A stretch of 21,591 nt of DNA from Chitinophagaceae bacterium (GTDB taxonomy: Bacteria > Bacteroidota > Bacteroidia > Chitinophagales > Chitinophagaceae). The notes beneath the pieces were generated by a model. That model was not told the origin of the DNA. It did no database searches and saw only the letters and a program-made list of their open reading frames with translations. The stretch lies in NCBI GenBank assembly GCA_016721085.1, contig JADKJI010000065.1:1-21591 (forward strand), read 5' to 3'. Below are positions 8,506 to 15,543 of this stretch, in pieces. Position numbers and translations under genes: made by a program. The first letter of the stretch is position 1; each line of letters opens with the position of its first letter.

Positions 8506-9887
8506 ATGAGCCAGTCAGCCGACCATAGCAAAAATTATACAACCGCCGACATCCAGCAATACCTAGACGGTAAGATGGATGCAGCGGAAATACATGCTTT
8601 TGAAAAAGCGCTGATGGATGATCCTTCCTGGCAGATGCTATGGAAGGATTACAAGAAACCAATCTTCAATTCGGAAAAGAAACATTTACCAACGAACTTC
8701 AGCAACTAGAAAAGCATCTCGAAACAAGAATATCATCCGAAAAATCAACCCCTGTTATACCTATTACAGGATTCAGATGGTGGAAAGTAGCGGCAGCAGC
8801 AGTTGTAGTAATAGTAGCAGGTGTATTTGCCTATAATTCCTACTTCTCTCCTACTGAAAAATCTGAAACTCCTATCGCCTTAATCGATAAATCTGAAAAC
8901 TATAGTCCTGAAATAAATTCAACTAAAGACTCTATAACAACAGTAATAGACACCACAGCAAAAGGATCTGCAACCTTACCTACTGAAATCCCGCTCTGAG
9001 AAATGTAAGTACATTATCAAGAAAGAAAAAACCCTTTGTATCTGACGATAAAAAAGACAATATAAAATCTGAGATAGCACAGGATGTTCCAGCTCCAAGT
9101 GTTGCTTCTTCAAAAAATATCGATGCTCAAAAAGATGAAGCAGCTATACTAAGAGAAACAGCTACTGTAAAACCTGTTCGTGATTGGGCGGACTCAAGCA
9201 TTGCTGCAAGATCAGCAGAGAAACAAAGAGATGAAATTGAAGCCAGACAAAAAGCCGCACCTCAAGTCAGTGGTTATTCAAAGGAAATGGATTCAGCAAT
9301 AACTATAAAGGGCTCTTAATAACACCAGATAACAAACCTGTTGGATTTGCAGAAATAACCATCAACCAACAATTTAAGGCAACTACAGATGCAAAGGGTA
9401 TTTCAATTTTGCCAATAAAGATTCACAAGTTTCAGTGACTATAAATAGCCCTGGATTCAAGGCTCGAAATTTTACATTAAAGAATAGTTATGCCTTTAAT
9501 GAATTGCAGATCGGGCCTGCCAATGATGTCGATAAATTAGAAGAATCAGTTACCATAAATAAGAAATCGGCCGAGTGAAAGATCAAATGCTTTTATTAAC
9601 TATCCCAAAGTGATGGTTCAGGATGCCGAACCGGTAAAAGGATGGATTGATTTCGAAAATTATATAGATGCTAACCGCAAAAAACATTCAGCATCTTGAT
9701 AGTAAATCCAGGTGATGTGGTAATCTCCTTTCTGGTAAACACTTCAGGCTCACTATCTTCTTTCAAGGTGGAACAATCCCTTACCGATGCCCAGGATGAA
9801 GAAGCCTTACGTTTGATAAAAACCGGCCCCTCATGGCATGTCCTTAAAGGCAAAAAAGCCCGAGTGGTGGTCATAATCAGGTTCTAG
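8506..9887 (+). CDS. Membrane anti-sigma-like protein with carboxypeptidase-like regulatory and TonB C-terminal-like domains (frameshifted)
   Basis: About 460 residues once about seven indels are bridged. The cytoplasmic start YTTADIQQYLDGKMDAAEIH, with HAFEKA and, in the shifted frame, LADAMEGLQETN, is the standard Chitinophagaceae anti-sigma-like N-terminus. A single membrane helix follows (about 8778-8845, WWKVAAAAVVVIVAGVFAY), then a long Ser/Thr/Lys-rich periplasmic stretch. A CarboxypepD-reg-like domain comes next (about 9305-9480, IKGLLITPDNKPVGFAEITI) and a TonB-C-like domain (about 9640-9887, EPVKGWIDFENYIDAN, VVISFLVNTSGSLSSFKVEQ, DEEALRLIKTGP). It likely holds the upstream sigma factor at the membrane. 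The TonB-like end suggests contact with envelope partners rather than energy transduction, since the N-terminus is not that of TonB. It directly follows, and perhaps overlaps, the sigma gene, so they probably form one operon. Confidence 0.82.
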
Positions 9888-9952
9888 GCCAAATTCGGCG
9901 ACTTTACCGCTGTAATATCCTTTCTCCCTACCTTTGGCCAAATATTTTTTGT

Positions 9953-10788
9953 ATGAGAAAATCACTCACTCTATTGTTTGTATTAACCTTATTGTATTCA
10001 ACTATGCAGGCACAAGGCCAGAACACGCAGCTCCTTCACTACAACCACAGTTAAACAGGAGTTTGCTTTATCCAACATCGAACTTGTCTTATTCCCGTCC
10101 TTCGATGAAAGGCAGGACTATCTACGGGGACCTGGTTCCATACGGAAAAGTTTGGCGTACGGGTGCCAACGGTGCCACCACTTTGACTTTTGGAGAAGAA
10201 GTAACTATAGGCGGAACAAAAATTCCTGCCGGTAAATATGGTTTACTTACCATGCCTGGTCAAAGCGAATGGACTATCATCATCACAAAACAATTGGATG
10301 TTACTAGTCCAGCTGTTTACAAGCAAGACCAGGATGTAGTTCGTTTAACTGCTGCATCAACAGATATTCCATTCTCCCTCGAGAATTTCACTATCATGTT
10401 TGGTAATATCACTGCCAACACTTGCGAAATCTGGATTATCTGGGATAAGACCATGGTTACTGTTCCTATCAGCGTAGATGTTGACAAGAAAGTAATGGCT
10501 CAGATCGACGATGCTATGAAAAATGACAGCCGTCCTTATTTCAACGCAGCTATGTACTATATGGACAACAACAAAGACCTGAACAAGGCTTTAGAGTGGT
10601 TCAATAAAGCTTCAGATCAAAATCCAGAAGCTTTTTGGGTATTGCATCAAAAAGCAAAATGCCTTAGTAAATTAGGTAAGAAGGCTGACGCTGTCGCTAC
10701 TGCAAAGAAATCAATCGAATTAGCTCAGAAAGCGAAGAATGATGATTATGTGAAGTTGAATGAAGATCTCATCAAGAGCTTGAAGTAA
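9953..10788 (+). CDS. DUF2911 domain protein with C-terminal TPR, secreted (one frameshift)
   Basis: The start ATG at 9953 gives a signal peptide, MRKSLTLLFVLTLLYSTMQA, but in a different frame from the rest; an indel near 10010-10040 joins it to PSLQPQLNRSLLYPTSNLSY. An ATG-free alternative in the second frame reaches back to 9934 but lacks a signal peptide, so I prefer the joined form. The DUF2911 domain is plain: SRPSMKGRTIYGDLVPYGKV, WRTGANGATTLTF, IPAGKYGLLTMPGQSEWTII. The C-terminal 90 residues hold TPR-like helices (AAMYYMDNNKDLNKALEWFN, KADAVATAKKSIELAQKAK). The function of DUF2911 is not known; members are exported proteins common in Bacteroidota. It is convergent with the small lipoprotein at 11.1 kb. 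Confidence 0.88.
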
Positions 10789-10798
10789 GTTTTTTTCT

Positions 10799-10890
10799 GT
10801 TTAAGGGTTTAAAGTTTAATGTTTAAGGTTCTTCCATTCGATTATTCATTTCTAGGATCGAACAGCCTGAAACTTTAAATTTTGAACCCT
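10799..10890. repeat. TTTAAGG-arm repeat with conserved core, copy 1
   Basis: Left arm GTTTAAGGGTTTAAAGTTTA, core GGTTCTTCCATTCGATTATT (10827-10846), right arm AAACTTTAAATTTTGAACCC. The arms are imperfect inverted repeats. The core recurs at 11021-11040, 13312-13331 (inverted) and 15280-15299. It starts about 10 bases after the DUF2911 stop codon. Confidence 0.75.
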
Positions 10891-10899
10891 TTTTTTATT

Positions 10900-10966
10900 T
10901 TGTAACCGCAGCGGCGCGGAGACGCAGAGGGATACCTACTCGTCTCTGCGCCTCTGCGGTTACAAA
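10900..10966. terminator. GC-rich palindrome between convergent genes, second copy
   Basis: TTTGTAACCGCAGCGGCGCG continues with GAGACGCAG and pairs with CGTCTCTGCGCCTCTGCGGT followed by TACAAA, around a loop of about 14 bases. It shares the AACCGCAG-GAGACGCAG design of 6631-6693. It sits midway between two converging genes, as expected for a bidirectional terminator, and is flanked on both sides by copies of the TTTAAGG repeat. Confidence 0.7.
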
Positions 10967-10990
10967 TATTAATCCCGGCTTTTGCTTGAA

Positions 10991-11079
10991 TTGCTTAAGG
11001 TTTAAAGTTTAAGAGTTTAAGGTTCTTACATTAGATCATTCGCTTCGAATTTGACAACATTAAACCTTAAGCTTTAATT
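10991..11079. repeat. TTTAAGG-arm repeat with conserved core, copy 2
   Basis: Left arm TTGCTTAAGGTTTAAAGTTT then AAGAGTTTAA, core GGTTCTTACATTAGATCATT (11021-11040), right arm CATTAAACCTTAAGCTTTAA. It has the same orientation as copy 1, lies on the other side of the palindrome, and ends about 20 bases from the stop of the minus-strand lipoprotein gene. Confidence 0.75.
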
Positions 11080-11100
11080 ATTTATCAGCACTCGAAGCTA

Positions 11101-11451
11101 TCAGTATCCACCAACAGTTCTCAATGAATCTCTATCAAAAACTTTAGAATCAATTACTCGCAGTTTACCTGATTCATCCTTTTCAACCTTCTCAACATAA
11201 ATCTTACTTTTATCGCAGTGGTATCTATAATACTGGTCGGATTCATCGAAATTTCCAACATGTATTCTATACTTAACTGAATCAGTTAAATATTCAGTTA
11301 ACATATCACCACCAAAAGCACCATTGCCGTATATACTAAATACTTCAACATATGTCTTATCACAAACTTGCGCAGTTTGCCTGTGCTTGAATTGTGAATT
11401 ACTACAAGAAGCAAAACACAAAAGAAATATTATAGGTAGTATTAATTTCAT
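11101..11451 (-). CDS. Small lipoprotein, unknown function
   Basis: A 116-residue ORF when started at ATG 11449-11451. This start gives a clean lipoprotein signal, MKLILPIIFLLCFASC, with Cys16 as the lipidated residue; an in-frame ATG nine codons upstream would bury it. The mature part is polar, with no family I recognise (VCDKTYVEVFSIYGNGAFGG, YYRYHCDKSKIYVEKVEKDE). Two Cys in the mature part could form a disulphide. It is the last gene of the AT-rich minus-strand group and lies 45 bases after the next lipoprotein gene, so it may share its transcript. It appears intact. Confidence 0.75.
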   Translation of the reverse strand: MKLILPIIFLLCFASCSNSQFKHRQTAQVCDKTYVEVFSIYGNGAFGGDMLTEYLTDSVKYRIHVGNFDESDQYYRYHCDKSKIYVEKVEKDESGKLRVIDSKVFDRDSLRTVGGY

Positions 11452-11496
11452 TTTTTGGGAGTTCTGGTGCTGACCCAAGTATTTAAATTATTCAGC

Positions 11497-12138
11497 CTAT
11501 TTAAGCTTTGAATACAAATTAACCAAGCCTGAAGGAGGAGTAAATTTCAAAAGTACACTATCTGAAAATGCAGAGTATTCTCCTGTGCAATAATTTTGAT
11601 ACTCAAATGAAATTTTACCTTCCAATTTTTCTTCTTGATTAGGTTTTTTAAAAGCAAAATACGCAATTTCTGTATTGGAGAAAAGCGTATCACTAATCAT
11701 ATTAGCCGAACCATATAATTTGTTATTTATTCTTAGTAATGCTTTTGTATACTTTTTATTTAAAGTAAAAAGGTAAACTTTCAAAATCACTGAATCTCCA
11801 TCAACATATGCATTTCTGTATAAAGATGGCTCACCATACTTATACATCAATATCCCTGTACTATCAAACTGTTTCCCTATAAACAACTATACTAGTATCA
11901 ATAAAAAAACTATACTCTTTCAGATTTCCATTCTTATAAAACTCATAATACCCTCCAACAATGAATCAAATCCAATATCCCCAAAAATTATCTTTGCATT
12001 TGATGGCTCAGCGTTGTACAACCTAGGGAAATCTGCCATTAACACTTCCTTCTTCAGCAAACAATTAGGCTCCTTAGAGTTACAAGAGTAATTAAATAAA
12101 CTACAAACAAAACACAATAGAGGTAAAGAAATTTTCAT
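11497..12138 (-). CDS. Lipoprotein with YwqK/MORN-like repeat motif, frameshifted
   Basis: Three frames join into about 213 residues. The start at ATG 12136-12138 gives the lipoprotein signal MKISLPLLCFVCSLFNYSC with Cys19. The first frame ends near 11920. A middle frame reads GGYYEFYKNGNLKEYSFFID, a motif like the YxNGxLK repeats of YwqK/MORN proteins. Then a third frame (FDSTGILMYKYGEPSLYRNA) runs to the stop, with a beta-rich end (GKISFEYQNYCTGEYSAFSD). The joints lie near 11935 and 11885, the first next to a T-rich run. YwqK-like repeats occur in some antitoxins and surface proteins, but nothing here fixes a role. The alternative is two separate small genes; the shared middle frame argues against that. 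Confidence 0.65.
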
Positions 12139-12230
12139 TTTTAAATAACTTTTGAAAATATCGGCATCATAAAATAACAAATTGCTTAAAGCATCTTTCG
12201 CAAAATGAAGCACTAGAACCAGATCATTAC

Positions 12231-12536
12231 TTATTCATTTGTAAGCATTGGATATAAGAGCAAGATTATTCCAATTCCAAAATAGAAACAAAATAATTTC
12301 CATTTGCCTTTGAATGCATAATATATTGAAAAGATAAAAACCAAAGTATATATAACATTAAAAATAAGGTAAGCACTTTTTGAGTTGTAAATTGAGAATT
12401 TTCCGAAAAATTCAATACTAAACGGATACTCATTATTTCCCTTAAGGACAGCTGCCATATCAATAATACTAAGTACAATCAAACAAAAAGGAATAATTGA
12501 AACAAGTACTGGTAATAATATGCCCCTTTTCTTCAT
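12231..12536 (-). CDS. Small three-helix membrane protein, unknown
   Basis: An intact 101-residue ORF. Three hydrophobic segments are seen: about 5-28 (ILLPVLVSIIPFCLIVLSII), 54-73 (AYLIFNVIYTLVFIFSIYYA) and 79-97 (WKLFCFYFGIGIILLLYPML), joined by short charged loops. No enzyme motif and no family that I recognise. It lies 92 bases upstream of the YwqK-like lipoprotein start on the same strand. An overlapping 70-aa frame is a shadow. Confidence 0.7.
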   Translation of the reverse strand: MKKRGILLPVLVSIIPFCLIVLSIIDMAAVLKGNNEYPFSIEFFGKFSIYNSKSAYLIFNVIYTLVFIFSIYYAFKGKWKLFCFYFGIGIILLLYPMLTNE

Positions 12537-12652
12537 TATAATCTTTTATGAAAATGAGTTGCTATATATTTTGAAATTATAGCTTATAAATCAAACATAT
12601 AATTTACACCACTAACAGGCCAAAAAAAACGTAAGGCAAAATCTAGTAGTCA

Positions 12653-12845
12653 CTATTCAATCTTCTTCTTATAAACACTAATTGCTATAAGTAATATAAT
12701 TAAAATAGCTGCAGTAATTCCAATACCAATATCTGTTTGAACAGGTATTAAATGACCACTACCATGGGCAAGCAACCAAAATAACAAGTCTAAAATAATC
12801 AGGAGAATTAAAAATTACTTTTAGAAATATTAGAAATTTTTTCAT
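12653..12845 (-). CDS. Tiny two-helix membrane protein, frameshifted
   Basis: Too broken to show as an ORF. The stop TAG is at 12653-12655 and a likely ATG at 12843-12845. Removing one A from the A7 run after the start and adding one T in the following T5 run gives a continuous peptide of about 64 residues: MKKFLIFLKVIF, a helix LLIILDLLFWLLAHG, a short loop GHLIPVQTDIGIG, a second helix ITAAILIILLIAISVY and the basic end KKKIE. The reconstruction depends on two homopolymer edits but yields a coherent two-helix hairpin with positive ends. No family recognised. Confidence 0.5.
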
Positions 12846-12917
12846 GAATCAAGTTATTCAAATTCTTACATACAAAAATATGCTTGCACCAGCTATGGTA
12901 AGAATCAAGTATTGAAT

Positions 12918-13124
12918 CTACATTGATAATTTTCTCTTTGCTATTTCCAATGTTGTCATGAACTCATTTAAATCAATTGCAATATTCTTATTAAAATAAA
13001 ACTCCAATTCCAGCACTTCATTATTTCGATAGATTTCAGCAACTAATAAATCTAAAAACCAAATTTCTGCAACGATACCTTCTCTATCAGGAACACTGGC
13101 TATTTGAATTGTCAGTTTATTCAT
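12918..13124 (-). CDS. Conserved-looking 68-residue hypothetical protein
   Basis: An intact small ORF, MNKLTIQIASVPDREGIVAE to LEIAKRKLSM, without signal peptide or membrane segment. The sequence is acidic with alternating beta-like stretches (LTIQIAS, VAEIWF, LELEFYF) and a C-terminal helix, consistent with a small cytoplasmic beta-alpha protein. It resembles uncharacterised small proteins I associate with Bacteroidota, but I cannot name a family. It stands first in the minus-strand AT-rich group. Confidence 0.6.
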   Translation of the reverse strand: MNKLTIQIASVPDREGIVAEIWFLDLLVAEIYRNNEVLELEFYFNKNIAIDLNEFMTTLEIAKRKLSM

Positions 13125-13282
13125 TTGACATAAATCTAATCAATGTTTATTAATAATGCATGGCACATGCCGGTCAAAGGGTGTCGAGACATTTAGTTTC
13201 CTTAATTATCCTTTGGACATGCTTGCTGCCAACACCATGTATGATAAGAGTTAAATACAAGGATATGATGAGTCAAAGATTA
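13125..13282. other. Spacer with no gene seen
   Basis: This stretch and the repeat that follows it (to 13361) hold no ORF on either strand with a plausible start and family-like sequence. It probably contains the promoter of the 68-residue gene, but I cannot point to a clear Bacteroidota -33/-7 pair. Confidence 0.4.
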
Positions 13283-13400
13283 ACGTTTAAGGTTGTCCGA
13301 TTCCCATCATGAAAAATCGAATTGAAGAACCTTAAACCCTTAAACCTTAAACTCTTAAACTTTACTCCGGACTTTCGGTCTTTCGGACTTCCGGACTTCT
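13283..13400. repeat. Inverted copy 3 of the TTTAAGG/core repeat, joined to AGTC words that enter the symporter CDS
   Basis: The core is inverted: the reverse complement of 13312-13331 is GGTTCTTCAATTCGATTTTT. It is flanked by CGTTTAAGGTT on one side and AACCTTAAACCCTTAAACC plus TTAAACTCTTAAACTTTA on the other. At 13364-13400 the words change to CCGGACTTTCGGTCTTTCGG and ACTTCCGGACTT. These AGTCCGG/AGTCCGAA words lie inside the 3' end of the symporter gene, whose stop is at 13362-13364. Confidence 0.75.
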
Positions 13401-15099
13401 CAAAGCTAACTGAATAACCCCCGCCAGCACCATCACCCCCACCGCCCCAATTACGTTCAACCACAGGAAGGAAATGATATTCGCAAAGTAAAGGACAACA
13501 ACCCCGATTTCGGTTATGACTGCTGCAATGAATACCGCATGTCCCTTCACCTTCTTCATATAGAATGCTACCAGGAAGATACCGAGAATGGTTCCATAGA
13601 AAAGAGAACCGAGGATATTCACGGCTTCTACTAAGCTGTTACCAAGATTATAAGTGAACAAGAGCGATCACTACTGAAAATATACCCCAGGCAACGGTAT
13701 AGCCTTTTGACCAGTTATATTCTTGTTGTGGAGTGAGTTCCTTTTTGGAGAATTTCTTATGGAAATCTATCATCGTGCAAGATGCCAGTGAATTCAATGC
13801 TGCAGCAATACTTCCCCAGGCGGCGAGGAAGATGATGGCTATTATCAATCCCACCAAACCCGTTGGCAGAAAATCACCTACAAAACGAAGGAAGATATAA
13901 TTGGTATCATTGGCATCGGTACCGGGATTAGCTTTTACCACCCATGTCTTTGCTGAATCTTTTACAATAGCTGCCTGCTTCTCCTGTTGATAGAACTGCT
14001 GCTGTAATGTCTCTTCTTTCTGAGCATTCTTTTCCTTTATGGCTTTGGCAAGAGATATGGCTGTCTCTCTTTTTTCTCCCTGAATGGCATCGTAGCGCTG
14101 TGCCTGTTTATCATATTCAGCAGCATAAGGACTCGCCTTCACTATAGTCTCCTGAACAGGATTGAAAAACACGGGCGCTTTATAGAACTGATAAAAAGTG
14201 AAAAGGAATACACCAATCAGAAGAATGAAGAATTGCAAAGGCACTTTCACTAATCCATTCATCAGCAATCCCAACTTACTTTCATTCTCGCTTTTAGCGG
14301 TGAGATATCTTCCTACCTGGCTTTGGTCGGTACCGAAATAACTAAGGGCCAGGAAGAGTCCGCCGAGCAAACCGCTCCATATATTAAAGCGGTCTTTCCA
14401 ATTAAAGGAACCATTTTCAAAACCGGTGGTAATTACATTCATCTTACCCGACTTACCGCCGATATGTAATGCATCCATCACCCCTATTCCCTCTGGTAAT
14501 TTATGGACAGCAAACCAGCAGGCGGTGAACATGGCAGCATAGATGATTATGAATTGCAACTGTTGCGTATAGGCCACCGCTTTAGCGCCTCCTGTAGTCG
14601 TGTAAACAATCAATAAGCCGCCCATCGCGATATTGGTGATATAATAATCCCAGCCCAAAAGGCTATGTAAAACTATGGAAGGCGCAATAACACTTATACC
14701 TGTTGATAATCCTCTTGATAATAAGAACAGCGCCGAAGTAAAGGTTCTTGTTTTGAGGTCGAAGCGATTCTCTAAATATTCGTAGGCCGTAAATACTTTT
14801 AATCGGTGGAAGATGGGTACCAGGGTCATACAAAGTATAACCATCGCTATCGGCAGACCGAAATAATACTGCACAAAGCGCATTCCATCCGTATAAGCCT
14901 GGCCGGGCACCGTAAGGAAGGTTACAGCACTCGCCTGCGTTCCCATCACACTCAAAAGAACCAATCCCCATGGCATCTGCCTGTCCCCCAGAAAATACCC
15001 TTCCAGGTTCTTCGACGTCCGGCTCTTATAAATGCCATAAGCAATTATAATCAGCAATGTGCCTATCAGAACCGTCCAGTCTATCCAGGAAAAATTCAT
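13362..15099 (-). CDS. Sodium:solute symporter (SSS family), one frameshift
   Basis: About 579 residues after correction, normal for the family. The start is ATG 15097-15099 (MNFSWIDWTVLIGTLLIIIA); the longer frame upstream is an artefact of a small upstream gene. Family features: YFLGDRQMPWGLVLLSVMGT in the first helices, GLPIAMVILCMTLVPIFHRL, FEYLENRF-like TAYEYLENRFDLKTRTF, and YTTTGGAKAVAYTQQLQFII, the Na+-symporter signature zone. Between late helices lies a long charged coiled-coil-like loop (about residues 340-415, with QRYDAIQGEKRETAISLAKA), longer than in PutP. One missing base near 13665 splits off the last four helices (MFTYNLGNSLVEAVNILGSL onward). The substrate is unknown. It overlaps the tiny gene upstream by ATGA. 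The last 14 residues are encoded by the AGTC-word repeat. Confidence 0.93.
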
Positions 15100-15213
15100 T
15101 TGAAGGTATTGGTGATGATGGTGAAGAGGATTATTAATACGGCGAGGAAGCCTAGTACTAAGAGGTACCAGGGGGTCCAACTTTTGAAGAGAGGTATTTT
15201 TGGTTTTAGACAT
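15096..15213 (-). CDS. Tiny single-helix membrane peptide coupled to the symporter (frameshifted)
   Basis: From ATG 15211-15213 the frame reads MSKTKNTSLQK. After one extra base in AAGTTGG it continues WTPWYLLVLGFLAVLIILFT then IITNTFK and stops at TGA 15096-15098. Its stop overlaps the symporter start in ATGA form, a typical translational-coupling arrangement. The peptide of about 38 residues has a basic N-terminus and one strong membrane helix, like small accessory subunits of other SSS transporters (for example YhdT with PanF), though no homology to those is claimed. The alternative, an N-terminally extended symporter, gives a Pro/Arg/His-rich nonsense leader. Confidence 0.62.
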
Positions 15214-15221
15214 TTTGTTTT

Positions 15222-15374
15222 TTGCTTAAGGCTTAAAGCCCAAGGCCTAAGGCTTATTCAGTCTTTGGCCCGGAAATTTGGTTCTTCGTATTGATATTTA
15301 TTCGAAGCCTAAAACTCTCGTTTCGAAGCTCAAATGAAGCCCTAAGCCTTAGGCCTTAAGCCTTTGGCAAAAAA
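15222..15374. repeat. Inverted-repeat element with TAAGGC arms and the shared core, copy 4
   Basis: Left arm TTGCTTAAGGCTTAAAGCCC then AAGGCCTAAGGCTTATT. Core GGTTCTTCGTATTGATATTT at 15280-15299. Right arm AAGCCCTAAGCCTTAGGCCT then TAAGCCTTTGGCAA, which is the inverse of the left arm. It fills the spacer between the 55-aa gene and the symporter pair. It combines the arms of the 6.5 kb element with the core of the 10.8, 11.0 and 13.3 kb elements. There is no ORF inside. Confidence 0.8.
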
Positions 15375-15375
15375 A

Positions 15376-15543
15376 TCAAGCTCTAGGCTTTCTCTTAGAT
15401 TTCATCATCACATACAACAAACTAATAAAAACCCCAATCAACAGCCCAAACGCAAACTTCTTTATCAGCTTGCCGATGATGACACCACTAACAATGGCAA
15501 TTATAAGCGCCCACTCGGTTCTTGTCCGTCCTTTTTCTGCCAT
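15376..15543 (-). CDS. 55-residue two-helix membrane protein
   Basis: An intact short ORF: MAEKGRTRTE, helix WALIIAIVSGVIIGKL, charged turn IKKFAF, helix GLLIGVFISLLYVMM, basic tail KSKRKPRA. Its ATG (15541-15543) overlaps the TAA of the PIG-L gene by one base (TAATG), so it is almost surely co-translated with it. Positive residues at both ends and a Gly-rich second helix fit a small membrane hairpin. No family recognised. The TGA stop at 15376-15378 touches the TAAGGC repeat. Confidence 0.75.
   Translation of the reverse strand: MAEKGRTRTEWALIIAIVSGVIIGKLIKKFAFGLLIGVFISLLYVMMKSKRKPRA

Noticed and set aside
10799..11079. CRISPR array
   Set aside because: Repeats are degenerate, palindromic and unevenly spaced, with no constant repeat/spacer lengths and no cas genes.
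15100..15213. N-terminal extension of the symporter with a run of His residues
   Set aside because: It is a wrong-frame reading of the tiny membrane-peptide gene; the symporter family begins at the Met at 15099, and the alternative frame gives a sensible helix ending in an ATGA overlap.
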